Shown here in pieces: positions 13,101 through 20,040 of a stretch of 38,941 nt of DNA. Made by a program: the position numbers and the translations under genes. This DNA is from an uncultured Bacteroidales bacterium (GTDB taxonomy: Bacteria; Bacteroidota; Bacteroidia; Bacteroidales; WCHB1-69), in contig CALECM010000036.1 of the NCBI GenBank assembly GCA_937949745.1, positions 1 through 38,941 on the forward strand. The letters run 5' to 3'. The notes under the pieces are model-generated. The model saw only the letters and a list, made by a program, of their open reading frames with translations. It was not told the DNA's origin and ran no database searches. Numbering within the stretch: the stretch's first letter is position 1; every line of letters starts with the position of its first letter.

Positions 13101-16100
13101 GAAGATTCTTTGGATAAATTAATGTGAATATTTTCATATCGAACGTAACAGCCATTGGCGTCATGTATTTCAATGTCGTAACTTCCTACGGATAATCCGG
13201 TTATTATCGTATTACCGTCGGTAAAATATTCGAAGTTAACCCCATCGAGAGTATACCTGAGAGGGGTCGCGTCGGCGGTAATATCCAATATGATACTTCC
13301 GTTTCCTATTCCGTCGCAGGTAGCATCCACAGGGGTTACTTTATTGATCGCTAAATTAATATCGACCTGATCCACATAGAAAGTATCGGAAGTCATACAA
13401 CCGTTGGCATCTTTTACCCTCATAAAATTAGCTCCGGGATAAGCATAGCCGGACATTGGATTTACCGTTACCGTTTTCCATCCCTGCCCATTGAGTTGAT
13501 AAGTATAAGGAGCAACCTGGTTGTCGTAATTTAATATGGTCAATTGTCCTCTTCCCAGTTCGTTGCAATCGGCATCTTCAATAGCTTTTACTTCGATTTC
13601 TATTCCGTTTGCCGCCTGCACCAGGATTTCATCAACGGCAAATATACATCCTGTCGAATCGATGACCGTAACATGATATTGTCCGTTCCCGAATTGGTTT
13701 CCTATGATTCCGTTTTGCGGTAAAGCGGTAGCCGGACCGTTGTTTATGGTATATTGATAAGGAGCATACCCGCCGTTTGGAATAATTTGTATCGTTCCGT
13801 CGGTACTGGTACAATTTCCTGCATTGGTAACAACCGCCCTGGCAGTCAAACTGCTGTTGACAGGAGTCAGGGTAATGGGTTCACCGACAGAAGCCGTACA
13901 GGCCGACATCTCTTTATCCCTTATATAGATGGTATAGCTTCCGGCCGGAAGTCCCGTAATAATAGCTTGTCCATTGTTGATTATGAGGTCTTTATAGGGA
14001 TCATCATTTAATCTGTATTCATAATGTGTGCTTCCTCCCTTATCGAGAACGGATACCCAGATAGATCCGGTATTTTCAAGGCAATCGGGCTGTGAAATAA
14101 CCCCGATGGAACCGATATCCGGCATATCTTCTACACGTACGGTCAGTTCGATCACGTTTAGGGACTGGCATCCGTTGGGCTCACTTTCGGCTTTTACCAG
14201 GTAAGTTATGGTGGCCGAAGGTGAGACATAAACTTTGGCTCCTCCGGCGTTATCGCCGATTTTGATACCAGTTTCTTTGTCATAGAAAGAAATTACGGTT
14301 CCGGGCAGTTGATTGGTATCCCTGACAAATTGGGTAAGCTCGGTTGTGGCTCCTATACATATACCTACCGTATCGGGGCCGGTTAATGCCAGATAAGATC
14401 CCTTATTAACATGGGCATCGAAATTTACGGGTATCAGACGTGTATTTTCACCCGAAATTCCCGGAACGGAATAGACCCAGTTGATCCTGAAATCCCCTTG
14501 TCCCGGCCATACGAGCCGGATGGTATCTTCCGTACTTGAAAATTGTGCCCTGCCCTCCAATGGAATACGACGTGGAGTAGCGCCCGACAGCGCGTTGATT
14601 TTGGTTACGGCAAAAGAGTAATCTATCTTATCCGGAGCCGTATAATATAAAGTCGTATCTCCCTGGCATACTATTTCGGGACCGTTGAAGGTCACAATCG
14701 GATAATTCGATTCCTCACATAATGCATACCCTTTAATATGCGCCAGTAACTGATATCCGGGTACGGTTGTGATCGCATTACTTTCGTCAATTAAAATAGA
14801 GAATGGATTTCCGTTAGAAATATCGGAAGTGATATATGGAAGATGATACACCAACGTATCTCCGGCATCACTTATGTTATTATTATTCCTGTCTATATAA
14901 AAATCAATAAAGAGGGTGTCGCCGGCATAAAAATCGGTTAAAGCCCTGAATCTAAAACTTCCGAACCATTTCTGGTCCCTGATATAACTTTCCGGGGTTT
15001 GTAAAATATCCAGTTCATATTCGTAACGGCTAACGTTTACGGTAGGATAGGACCCACCCCGTAGCAGGTTAATCCCGCATTTGTCGGCCCCGCAATAGGC
15101 GGAATCTACAATATAAACTTCGTTATAAAATCTGTATTCCCCGCAGGGAGCATCTGTGGTAATAAATTTAAATTCCCAGCTGATTTGATCACCATCCGAT
15201 AATCCCGGACCTATGGGCAGTGTATACTCTATCCCATATTCGTCGTCTATAGTTTCCAGATCAGCAAAATCAGGCGCGTTCAGTAGGGGTGTATATCCGT
15301 TTTCAACAGGGAGAAACCCTTTGGGCAGCAATGCAACCATATACTCCGATCCGTTCGTAATATATCCGGCATGAGAACTGGTATCCCGTAAGGTATAAAC
15401 GGCTGTCCATGTGATGGTATCCCCGTCACGTACCGTGACGGAACCCGGAGCGAAAGTATTCCCGATTTCGAATTCGAATTCGGAGGCCGCATCCCAGATC
15501 GTAAGAAACGGATCGGTCTCGCTTTCCTGTTGTACAATAGGATCCGTACCGCAGACACCGTATGCATCTAAATAAGCTTTGTAAATATTGCCGCTGAAAA
15601 ATCCGCATTCAGCAACGGCTTCTATTTGTACCCAGACGGAATCGCCGGAAGCAAGAGAAAAGCCGTCCGGGAAATTCCAGATATAATATTTATTATCCGA
15701 TGTAACGGTTTTATCATCGAGTAGTACGGAAGTTCCTGTTTCATACGGATATTTATAATAAGCGTTCTTAACCACCAGATAGGAACCGTCAACGTCTTCA
15801 AATGTTACTTTAAGCCCTGTTAAATCGCCTGCATCGGTCGCTTTTATTTTAAAATCGTATACCGTATCTATACACATGTCCTGGGGAGTGACGGGCTGGG
15901 ATATGAGCTCAAGACTGGCAGAGGTGGGTAAAGGAAGAATAGTGAGGTTAACCGTATCTCTGACGTAACCGCAAACAGTTGTTTGTACATCAAGCTTCAG
16001 GCTTATTTTCTGGGTAGACCTGTCGGCTTCGTTAGGAGTATAGGTTGTAACGGGAACGGCGGTTACATCATGATCTTCCGACTGGGGAGAAAACTGGGGG

Positions 16101-19100
16101 CTTCTGAGTGCTCCGCTGGGATCATACCAGCCATACCATTGCATGGGAAACGAAAGGCCGGTGATCTCCGTATTCAACCTGAAACTCTGAGGATAACAAA
16201 GGGCCGTATCAGGAGTTACCGTAATATTGACGGTTGGCATCTGGTTGACGGTAACCACTATTCTTTTGCGTTGTCCGGGTAAATTTTCACAATAATTAGA
16301 TCCGGAAACGGACACGTAAAAAGAGGTATCATGCGTAAACGTGGCAGTCAGTAGTCCCGGTCGGAAATTATTTCCCGTACCGATCACGGTTGCCCCGGCG
16401 TCATCATTGGCATACCATCGTATGTCAGGATTAGTGACGCCTCCCGGAACCGTAACGGATAAAACAGTATCGCTTCCGCTACATATCCACATATTATCAG
16501 CTGTAATTAAACCGGCGGTACTATGCGGGTTAACCGTAACTGTTGCCGCTGCTCTTGATATACTGGCGCAGGAATTGGCGGAAACGGCTTCGGCGTAATA
16601 GGTTCTGGTTACCGGAGCGGAAGTAGCAGTGATTACGGTCGTATAAGGATTCTGGGTGGAAATTGGTTCGCCTCCGGTCGCATTTTCATACCACCTTATG
16701 GTGGTGCCGTTTTCGAGTTGGGCCGTGATCGTGATGGTTTCACCGGAACAATAAGTTTGTACCGGCGAATTGATAACGGGTATGGCCGGTGGAGTTTCTA
16801 CCTGTACTTCAAAGGAAGTACGGGGATCGCTTTCGCAACCGTTTTCAAGACGGGAAACCCAATAAGGCGTATTGGAAGTAATGTGGCTGACAGAAGTATT
16901 GGCCAATGGTTCTCCTCCTGTTCCTGCTTCATAGAAACGATAATCATTTCCTCCGGGAACAGCATCTGATAAATCAATAGTCCCGTCATAACAAACCGAT
17001 AAGTTCGTTGCCGACGGTGCTGCGGGTAAAGTCTTTACCTGTAATATAATATCAAAAGATTTACCCTCGCAGGAATTTCCTGAAGTGTTGGTGACAGGCG
17101 TAAGCGTATAAGTTACATTGATAGTACCGGATGTGCTGTTGGAAAGGGTTCCCGTGAATTCGGGACCTGAACCGGCTTCAAGACCTGTAATACCGGTTAT
17201 ATCTGCCGGTTTAGCCCACTGGTATATAGTATTCGGTGGAACAGTGTTTCCCGAACTGTCGGCAGGATTGATATGGAAATCCGTACCGCTGCATATTTCG
17301 GAATTTATTGTATAAGATACTGTGGCGACGGGCCTTATGGTTACTGTAATTTCTTTTGTCTGCTCACTGAAACATTGTACTCCGTCTACCTTTGACCTGA
17401 CATAATAAATAGTAGAAGTATTGGGAGCTACCATAGGCCTGCCGTTTTTGAGAGGAACTTCTACGGTGGCTTCGGGATTGGTATAGAAATAGACACTGCT
17501 GTTTGCGGAGAGATCGGTAACGTAATCCGATAAATTTACGCTGTCTCCTTCGCAAATCACGGCATTTGTCGTGTTAAAAGTAGGGAAATCCAATACGGAT
17601 ATTTTGAATCTCCAGTAACAAATGGTAAAAGGATTGGTGGGAATAGCATAAAAATATTCCGGAGCTCCGTTTCCTACGGGGAAACCAGTGGTAGCCGTAT
17701 AACGCGTGGCTCCATCCGGCGCTTTTCCGGTTTGAGGATCAACGGTATTATAAAAATTGACTCCGTTGGGGAAACTTCCGATAATTTCACTGTATGGAAC
17801 TATGCCTCCGTTTTCTATACAGGTCCTGATATCCCGGTCGCTTGAACCCGAACTTTCACTACATTGTTCCGCGACTACAATCGAGATACGGGGCGGGTTT
17901 GGATTTGGATCGGACGTACAGGGATGTTTCAGATATCCGTAAATGAAACCTTTGTCGGAAAACGGAGTTCCCGTAAGGGATCCGAAGCCGCTTGAACTGC
18001 CGTATACGATCGCTTCAGGCTGACATTCATCGGAACTGGCCAGGATATTACAATCATCCGTGACGGTTACGCTGAACCGTAACCGGGCAAATAAAAAGTC
18101 TTTATTATCATCATACAGGGGAACATCGCCGATATCCCATACTATAGAACCGGCCGGACCCAGTGTGGGGTTGAAGACGCATGAATTTCCGGTAATGTCA
18201 AAATACTCTACCGATTTTATTTCTTTAAAAATTGTGGTGTACGGAATCGAAAGATTGATCAACAGATCGCGGAGGGGTTCATTTCCCTTGTTCCGGACCT
18301 CCAGGACATATTCTATTTCGGAGCCGGGATATACTTCGTAATTTCCGTCCTGGTCGGGTGGGACGGGTATCCCGTCCTTATCTTTGACCGATACGACGAG
18401 GTTATTGGCTTCGGGATCGGGAATATAGGCGTCCACGCCCATCACCATACAGAAGATAATATAGGTATCCTGTGTAGACCCGTACCTGAACCTCGTAGAA
18501 GTTTGGTTATTGGTGATCACGGAATTTCCGGCATTGGGGATATCGAACATCGAGATATCCAGACCGGTATTATTCCTTAGATTGGGATTCCTCGGATTTC
18601 CGCCGGTATAAATGGAACTGTTAAAGAAATTATTGGAGGAATTCTGGCTATGGTTCAAACGTATCCAGTTGGCATCCTGATGATCCCTGATATCGAAATA
18701 ATCCCCGGGAATATCAAAATCGCCTTCGCCGGCCATTACCCCTAACTTCATATTGATATCGCCATACTGCCTGGTGCGGAAACCATCTACCGGAAGAGTG
18801 TGGCTTGTGGTTACACTCCCTGCTATGTAAGCATGTCCGTCAAACACGATGATATCGCGCCAGTTCATCTGGGCATTCTCATAGATCACCACCATACCCC
18901 AGCCGCCGTAATAACCGGTACTGCCTCCATTACCTTCACGCAGCGCGATATCGGCAACTGTATAGGTACCCATCCCATATCTTTTCACATAGTCGGTGAT
19001 TTCAGCGTAAGCGGAATACATGCCTCCGTCAACGCTATTGTTAATGGGAGGATAATAGATATTTTGCGTAAAGTTTTCATCCAGGGCATTGATCTGGGTG

Positions 19101-20026
19101 TATTCGGTAGCGTTGGCATGTTTGAGATATACCACACTTTTGTCATAATTTTTGGTAACATTGATAACGGACTGGTATGTCCAGGTAATATCTGTAACCG
19201 CATAACAGCGGTTTAAAGCCGTATTATTTCCGTTTCTCTGAAAGCCGGTGACTTTCAAGGTAAAGTTTCCTTCTTCCGAATAAATCAGATAAGGTTCGGC
19301 AAGAACCGCTTCATTCAAACTGATCGAGGAAGTCGCAAGTGTTACTTCTTCACCACCGTTTATATTCACCGTGATTCCTCCTAAATTAGGTAAATAGCTG
19401 AACCGGTATGTATTTCCCTGATTTGATCCCGTAGGCGTAAATGTATAGTATACGGTTCGCGGGTTGGAGGAAGTCCGGGTAATGTTGAGGCGGTAATCAG
19501 TATTGGTAACGGCAATATTGGAGCTGCCGGTATTTCCCCTGAAGGTAAATACGTCATTGTCCTCCGCCATCGGTCCCGGAACACTTTTGGTAACCTGGAA
19601 GGTATTCGGGTAATTGCTCCCGGAACTCGGGTTATGGGCTCTTCCGGTCCAATACAATCCGGCATAGAGAATTTCCGTACACTGGTGTTCCAGGATTGTA
19701 TTCCCTTCATTACCGGGAAAAACGAGGTCAGCCGAAGAAGAATTAAGGGTATTTACATCTCCGTCGATATCCACATAGATCATCTGTTTATTACCGTTAT
19801 TACTCGTAGAATCATAGGACTGCATGGTAATATTGGTATTCCCGAGCATGGTATAATCGCCTTTAATGCTGTATATCTGTCTTCCGGGTGTATAATCGGA
19901 TTCCCTTGGAGTAAACGGAACCCTCACCTGTGAAAATATCGGCTGGGAGGAAAATAAAAAAAAGAGGAGGATGAATAAAGTTTTGGGTAATTTTTTCTGT
20001 GTAAATAAAATGTAGAAGTTATTCAT
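527..20026 (-). CDS. Giant secreted multidomain repeat protein (SprB-like/Ig-like/cadherin-like repeats, C-terminal FISUMP domain), 6499 aa
   Basis: Probably a giant surface or extracellular adhesin-like protein; function is inferred from architecture only. Residues 1-33 form a signal peptide ending FSQ. About 34-530 is a beta-rich region typical of large secreted Bacteroidetes proteins, followed by a DUF11-like domain (540-690). Ig-like domains cover about 810-1250 and 3610-4160. Two copies of a conserved middle region follow, each with an Asp/Asn-rich loop like a calcium site (D1712, D4647). SprB-like repeat arrays lie at 1973-3319 and 4901-5908. Three Big_9/cadherin-like domains follow each array (about 3320-3600 and 5910-6190). 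An HYR-like domain is at about 6200-6290. A FISUMP (Fib_succ_major) domain ends the protein, with WTAENL, GRLYNW, CPAGW and IRCIK motifs. No type IX sorting domain, lipobox or LPXTG motif was recognised. It lies 14 nt after the 187-aa gene and ends at a strong terminator. No frameshift interrupts 19.5 kb. Large size recalls F. johnsoniae SprB, but orthology is not claimed. Confidence 0.93.
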   Translation of the reverse strand: MNNFYILFTQKKLPKTLFILLFFLFSSQPIFSQVRVPFTPRESDYTPGRQIYSIKGDYTMLGNTNITMQSYDSTSNNGNKQMIYVDIDGDVNTLNSSSADLVFPGNEGNTILEHQCTEILYAGLYWTGRAHNPSSGSNYPNTFQVTKSVPGPMAEDNDVFTFRGNTGSSNIAVTNTDYRLNITRTSSNPRTVYYTFTPTGSNQGNTYRFSYLPNLGGITVNINGGEEVTLATSSISLNEAVLAEPYLIYSEEGNFTLKVTGFQRNGNNTALNRCYAVTDITWTYQSVINVTKNYDKSVVYLKHANATEYTQINALDENFTQNIYYPPINNSVDGGMYSAYAEITDYVKRYGMGTYTVADIALREGNGGSTGYYGGWGMVVIYENAQMNWRDIIVFDGHAYIAGSVTTSHTLPVDGFRTRQYGDINMKLGVMAGEGDFDIPGDYFDIRDHQDANWIRLNHSQNSSNNFFNSSIYTGGNPRNPNLRNNTGLDISMFDIPNAGNSVITNNQTSTRFRYGSTQDTYIIFCMVMGVDAYIPDPEANNLVVSVKDKDGIPVPPDQDGNYEVYPGSEIEYVLEVRNKGNEPLRDLLINLSIPYTTIFKEIKSVEYFDITGNSCVFNPTLGPAGSIVWDIGDVPLYDDNKDFLFARLRFSVTVTDDCNILASSDECQPEAIVYGSSSGFGSLTGTPFSDKGFIYGYLKHPCTSDPNPNPPRISIVVAEQCSESSGSSDRDIRTCIENGGIVPYSEIIGSFPNGVNFYNTVDPQTGKAPDGATRYTATTGFPVGNGAPEYFYAIPTNPFTICYWRFKISVLDFPTFNTTNAVICEGDSVNLSDYVTDLSANSSVYFYTNPEATVEVPLKNGRPMVAPNTSTIYYVRSKVDGVQCFSEQTKEITVTIRPVATVSYTINSEICSGTDFHINPADSSGNTVPPNTIYQWAKPADITGITGLEAGSGPEFTGTLSNSTSGTINVTYTLTPVTNTSGNSCEGKSFDIILQVKTLPAAPSATNLSVCYDGTIDLSDAVPGGNDYRFYEAGTGGEPLANTSVSHITSNTPYWVSRLENGCESDPRTSFEVQVETPPAIPVINSPVQTYCSGETITITAQLENGTTIRWYENATGGEPISTQNPYTTVITATSAPVTRTYYAEAVSANSCASISRAAATVTVNPHSTAGLITADNMWICSGSDTVLSVTVPGGVTNPDIRWYANDDAGATVIGTGNNFRPGLLTATFTHDTSFYVSVSGSNYCENLPGQRKRIVVTVNQMPTVNITVTPDTALCYPQSFRLNTEITGLSFPMQWYGWYDPSGALRSPQFSPQSEDHDVTAVPVTTYTPNEADRSTQKISLKLDVQTTVCGYVRDTVNLTILPLPTSASLELISQPVTPQDMCIDTVYDFKIKATDAGDLTGLKVTFEDVDGSYLVVKNAYYKYPYETGTSVLLDDKTVTSDNKYYIWNFPDGFSLASGDSVWVQIEAVAECGFFSGNIYKAYLDAYGVCGTDPIVQQESETDPFLTIWDAASEFEFEIGNTFAPGSVTVRDGDTITWTAVYTLRDTSSHAGYITNGSEYMVALLPKGFLPVENGYTPLLNAPDFADLETIDDEYGIEYTLPIGPGLSDGDQISWEFKFITTDAPCGEYRFYNEVYIVDSAYCGADKCGINLLRGGSYPTVNVSRYEYELDILQTPESYIRDQKWFGSFRFRALTDFYAGDTLFIDFYIDRNNNNISDAGDTLVYHLPYITSDISNGNPFSILIDESNAITTVPGYQLLAHIKGYALCEESNYPIVTFNGPEIVCQGDTTLYYTAPDKIDYSFAVTKINALSGATPRRIPLEGRAQFSSTEDTIRLVWPGQGDFRINWVYSVPGISGENTRLIPVNFDAHVNKGSYLALTGPDTVGICIGATTELTQFVRDTNQLPGTVISFYDKETGIKIGDNAGGAKVYVSPSATITYLVKAESEPNGCQSLNVIELTVRVEDMPDIGSIGVISQPDCLENTGSIWVSVLDKGGSTHYEYRLNDDPYKDLIINNGQAIITGLPAGSYTIYIRDKEMSACTASVGEPITLTPVNSSLTARAVVTNAGNCTSTDGTIQIIPNGGYAPYQYTINNGPATALPQNGIIGNQFGNGQYHVTVIDSTGCIFAVDEILVQAANGIEIEVKAIEDADCNELGRGQLTILNYDNQVAPYTYQLNGQGWKTVTVNPMSGYAYPGANFMRVKDANGCMTSDTFYVDQVDINLAINKVTPVDATCDGIGNGSIILDITADATPLRYTLDGVNFEYFTDGNTIITGLSVGSYDIEIHDANGCYVRYENIHINLSKESSLNIGRVNVVAQPDCETPTGSIRIVVYGGSGNYEYNFNGGSQFFTLPTDGIITDLEAGVYEVYVRDAGHLACPTVKSAPVSLTPYNTDFIAKIVSNPAGDCLADDGSLKVQVSGGTPPYQYKLNDEISFTTLPADGLITGLSSGIYTVTVTGSNECEIFADKVFIESVGGLQISLTQENEATCESNGTVKLKISGGTPNYNYYLAGGNYVNFAGDSVSIPAASGNHTIYVEDATGCIAMDSIYIQLRDNDLHVDNIETEDAGCDGTGGGKITVTVTGRNTPLQYRIDNGTFVDITENPFTIDNLAEGYYTLFIQDINRCETKFDNIAINSAKTPDIKIEVISINSQPGCTGNGGSIRLGVSGGSGNYEFQMNGNDTYRPLESSGIISNLPAGTYRIFVRDAATLACPPAISDWITLSPTESDLTLQTVSTNSSSCADSTGTIQMIIGGGTAPYLYRIGNSGEYGALPANNIIPDLAAGDYMIMVQDQTGCTASTIARVQADMGIDITLSLLSEATCAEPGTFKIKVGEGTPDYSYKLDYTNYIPFLGDSIILSAVAGIHTVEIRDARNCMVSGTIAIPLTERDPLVLTEILNAKCDGTSGGGITVKGTLDDLPESYTINGVTYPVAGSPVNDMIYISGLASGTYNIIFNYSDGCTFELNDIHIGTDTESSIAILSTYIITQPVCVQEGAPGKIKIVPSGGSGNYVYSVDTTGTDNRFVLPDDGIIEGFRAGVYTIYLWDAQAQDCPPAVSNPIEVTANVNSLYLTASVTPASDCLEEDGNIRIHVTGGQGKVLYRVGNSGPFLEIPADGNIGNYKAGEYIISAQDEDLICSPSIQVTVPADNSTIGLALAEQAPARCDTNAILEISINPATDGHTWRYQLDGKDWRPFTTNTITESVTAGWHQVWIKNEAGCIISDSITLSNSSGLFANLTGKSDASCDGTSGGEIILEIGGGNGPYNISNGGNIEIPVVGAGEVRIEDLSSGIYQITVTDANGCIVTLEKIGIRLETDFVTAADDYVYTYKNIDVTGNIFDNDFDYQNGILVLNDHSLPENGSISINGNGVFYYTPDQDFTGKDTILYVVRNECGFTNRAFLIITVLDDPSGDPRPPVAMPDHYVTRMNSPVTSMNVKANDIDPDGGTLGIPQMIASTLHGSLVYNAADETFTYNPNPGFAGMDFYTYRICNGNGLCDSTQVTIHVLDTIDNDYIIASPDAYTTRQYEALTVTTGNSILLNDIYPAGVTIVTVVTGPEYGELTGNNDGTFTYLPDYDYYGPDFFLYELCVEGSGIPCDTARVTILITANDCPRILPPTVSTPQEFCEPATIADLKAQGEDILWYGTAEGGTPLSLNASLEDGKIYYASQYYNDCESEKRSAVKVNIKEELEIARPDIPSSVQYCNGDLTLSELFPFLKDIVWYTTATGTDTFSVNTNIGALRTLYAARRAGSCESAERTPVTISWNATIDPPTIADQDFCFGAMIRDIRVPEYMDIVWYSSATGPELLSPETLLRTGTYYAAGKTTGCESTVRTPVQITIESAEAPYAIPNQAFCGTGILADIAVSGYGVVWYETENSNIILPLDTELENGKTYYAAQGNGNCEAARTAVTVTLSPIPANATPQDLIACYGGNIDLLNAVDGTGYKFFTYVTGGTSLGNTIISNIMADTTFWVIRSTVDGCESPDRISFTITTQTLPEITILPVTDPHICSGEDFTLTASTTPSSLVNVNWYDAATGGNILSTDNPFVTSFTTNSLATKTYYAEAISDDTLQCRSETRASVTLTIHPQATETMITAQDRNICSGDSAVLTATATGVNGAVFKWYASTDPDAPVLQTGSRFVTDILTTAVTRDTLFYVAVEGDQYCENQPGNRKAVTVRIQQIPTLDIGNSMSACYPEVFNITPVMEGIESISWFGWFKKNAQGIYEPGLNQFSPSDQGNITSVRELRRVTYIPNASDQQNNYVSLELRVQTDVCGLIRDTIDLLILPLPAKGDISIVSQPSTPQIACEDTAYVLKIKSTGEGGLADIMVTLADHKSTTIKVNNVEYKYPYDAPDTEWQPMNLVDTVLEYFYATIPADTFTLHYNDSMLVRFTVNPECGSFGGADLLFLLDAKGACGISSIQQEQVVSDVFKLDINLSDPAEYQLETWLSFDYNFVTDSIVVSNNTSDTIIWRTTFTVTENLPHQNDSIYFLVPPGMKLIPGSFREVNSSNNFTGVEPEISIIDDKGIEWMLSLTEVSDLGTPISFEVEIEVSKNTNCEEVLLYMEIIHKTELTCATLPPPDNECTFYQTYAGQYPSVTIQWYEYAILPEEGRVSTGHMSNNTWKGQYAIKALTDLYEGDIVDVDFYIDENNNGILDPADTWVYSYKDTTVNINKDSTFLVRVNANIPASVGHQLLAIIYGDVLCNDAVIPIVTLFGEEEVCQGDTVIYTTAPDMAYYSYGINPLDGSSGTLPVRIPLEGRSEWSAEEDSIRIVFRGPGRFSLSTSYTIFAGTPEQRNLSATDIYVTVRETPYLQLTGKADTTVCEGSILELTRFITDTNNVGTVYVYEKNTGVELPGNSVSGVYITAYDTTTYILAGRVDSSGCHSVNEVEFTVNVNKMPLLGSIKVISQPECGTSTGSIEMVVTGGSGVYEYSINGESSYNDLDYQNGIATISGLSAGNYTFYVREKNSNLCSSSISESITLTPVNSDMNAEAVVTDASGCGQADGIIQLIVNGGTAPYRYVINENAPLPLPEDGIIGNSFTNGRYRISIIDTSECQYALNEVVVNAGNEIDLTFTTLKDADCLEDGLLSLKITGGTAPYRYRIAGQGFVPMDSDSVAISINSGSHQVWVMDNVGCETTGRAVINQSAGDLSVQLLSAADASCDGMDNGKIMLAITGTNTPIRYSIDGGIHFQTAGLLPDTITIENLSSGVYDILVTDQGNCIYTYDNVRINISKVPQFRIESISVAIQPDCNDFGGIVRIITNGGSGNYSFQTNGTGDFQPLPLSGIIERLEAGTYYFVVRDNQALACPPAISDYITLNAINSDLTIRTEIIPASGCDVSDGQIILAVGGGISPYEYMLNNTGNYLPLPENGVLDGLDPGEYIISVRESRSNGCLAGTMAEIGTIDGMSIETVVKQPLTCDDQGTFTLKVSGGTQPYSYSLNNMGYVIFAGDSVEISAPAGIHSVKVKDASGCMVYGNVEILSASLSSMEIVNITDAVCDGINNGIITVRVKTGERPLSYKIQGIIYPMPPVGDIELSGLSSGTYNIVFYYTRGCIFELNGIRIGHDPNSRVKIESIYVADQPSCSQNLGSIKLIVTGGSGRYLFNFDNSSTTSYLPADGIIRNLPAGSYTVYVWDATLRNCRSSISNTITLNAFDNNLTVSAFVTPASDCSEDDGEIQISALGGTGKITYRVGNTGSFNDIGADGSIGYFMPGEYTITVMDETGCLATTNAVVTTEGTDVNLSLSQNSAAECEKTGQLHISIVPSPADDSWQYRLDGQDWRTFTGNMAIEEVTAGWHEVWVKNNNGCLFSDSITITNNSGLQVGIENISPALCDGTDGGSITLNIRGGTQPYLISNGGNINISGVPAGQFTIENLPAGTYRITVTDNNGCIVTMEKIKVSKGVQIIQALDNHHYIFMNEQAMGNLTEDDFSYDLSPVTILYYGNTSHGSLSVNTGGEFVYTPDPDYTGRDSSMYIITNSCGYTDSAWLYITVLDTAQENLERPIALDDYYRIKVNTTLQGFDVRNNDYNPDISPLSNPVIIRNTDNGTLTLHPDGSLSYDPNFGFTGVEEFSYRICSQNGLCDTANVYITVYPEETYHEKIVALPDYYSINSDEILTITDTARGILNNDIWPRYATPGISIIEDVKYGNLTVNNDGTFTYEPNLSPGESGTDYFIYELCAQGSSAVCDTAHVYILILGKYCMDIDFTLTCPADTIVTLQYGKCESVLESLGLPTVTIINGDPGLENTISITNNAPGDLTFSQGPHRITWYATNECGRTDSCFQWVVVNYPVCGPSDTIYYTENGNLTYRVDSLFAIDFHGIRYPTVRIDCECWTAENLRSTMNRNGDPVNYYVYKAGMYPDTMDNIQKYGRLYNWETAMGNDTVRTRALRPDICPAGWALPSVAQYEALIPYGSDALRTLGIWLQDNTATNTTGFSAIPAGYYQSSSATSRLLLGDAFFWTSTAGKVAHIRYLCPVLEIKDMNESNGVSIRCIKTNN
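1440..8290 (-). repeat. Second copy of the large internal duplication of the giant gene
   Basis: Residues about 3914-6195 repeat the domain order of about 998-3608: Ig-like pair, conserved middle region, SprB array, three cadherin-like domains. Matching landmarks are offset by 2918 residues at YCEN (C1246 and C4164), by 2930 at the first SprB cysteine (C1982 and C4912) and by 2591 at the first cadherin-like domain (Y3325 and Y5916). The copies are clearly diverged, so the duplication is old. Confidence 0.85.
2303..5326 (-). repeat. SprB-like repeat array 2: 12 repeats (3 quartets) of about 84 aa
   Basis: Residues 4901-5908. Four repeat classes follow one another in fixed order. Class A opens with a QPxC motif and often has a longer loop before its second cysteine. 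Class B opens with xASxC..DG. Class C opens with a short xxxC motif and lacks the CDG signature. Class D opens with CDGxxxG. The order ABCD occurs three times. Most repeats share GGTxPYxY, a G(x)Y turn and a second cysteine near the end (often DxxGC). Confidence 0.85.
9200..17035 (-). repeat. First copy of the large internal duplication of the giant gene
   Basis: Residues about 998-3608, the counterpart of the block encoded at 1440-8290. It starts with an Ig-like domain (VCYDGTIDLSDAV) matching ACYGGNIDLLNAV of the second copy. It differs mainly by carrying one extra SprB quartet. Four further Ig-like repeats (residues about 3609-3913) sit between the two copies. Confidence 0.85.
10070..14110 (-). 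repeat. SprB-like repeat array 1: 16 repeats (4 quartets) of about 84 aa
   Basis: Residues 1973-3319. The same A-B-C-D classes as in array 2, here four times. The last quartet matches the last quartet of array 2 repeat by repeat (YRVGN in B, WRYQLDGKDWR versus WQYRLDGQDWR in C, ISNGGNI in D). The third-quartet D repeat matches the second-quartet D repeat of array 2, so the extra quartet lies near quartets 1-2. Confidence 0.85.
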
Positions 20027-20040
20027 TATGATATGGTATT

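Noticed and set aside
2180..19933. Many plus-strand and alternate-frame ORFs of 60-183 codons inside the giant gene
   Set aside because: They are shadows of the giant coding frame, with no signal peptides, domains or promoters and atypical composition.
527..20026. Calling the giant gene sprB
   Set aside because: Similar size and SprB-like repeats are not enough: FISUMP end, duplicated Ig/cadherin layout, and no gliding or type IX genes nearby.
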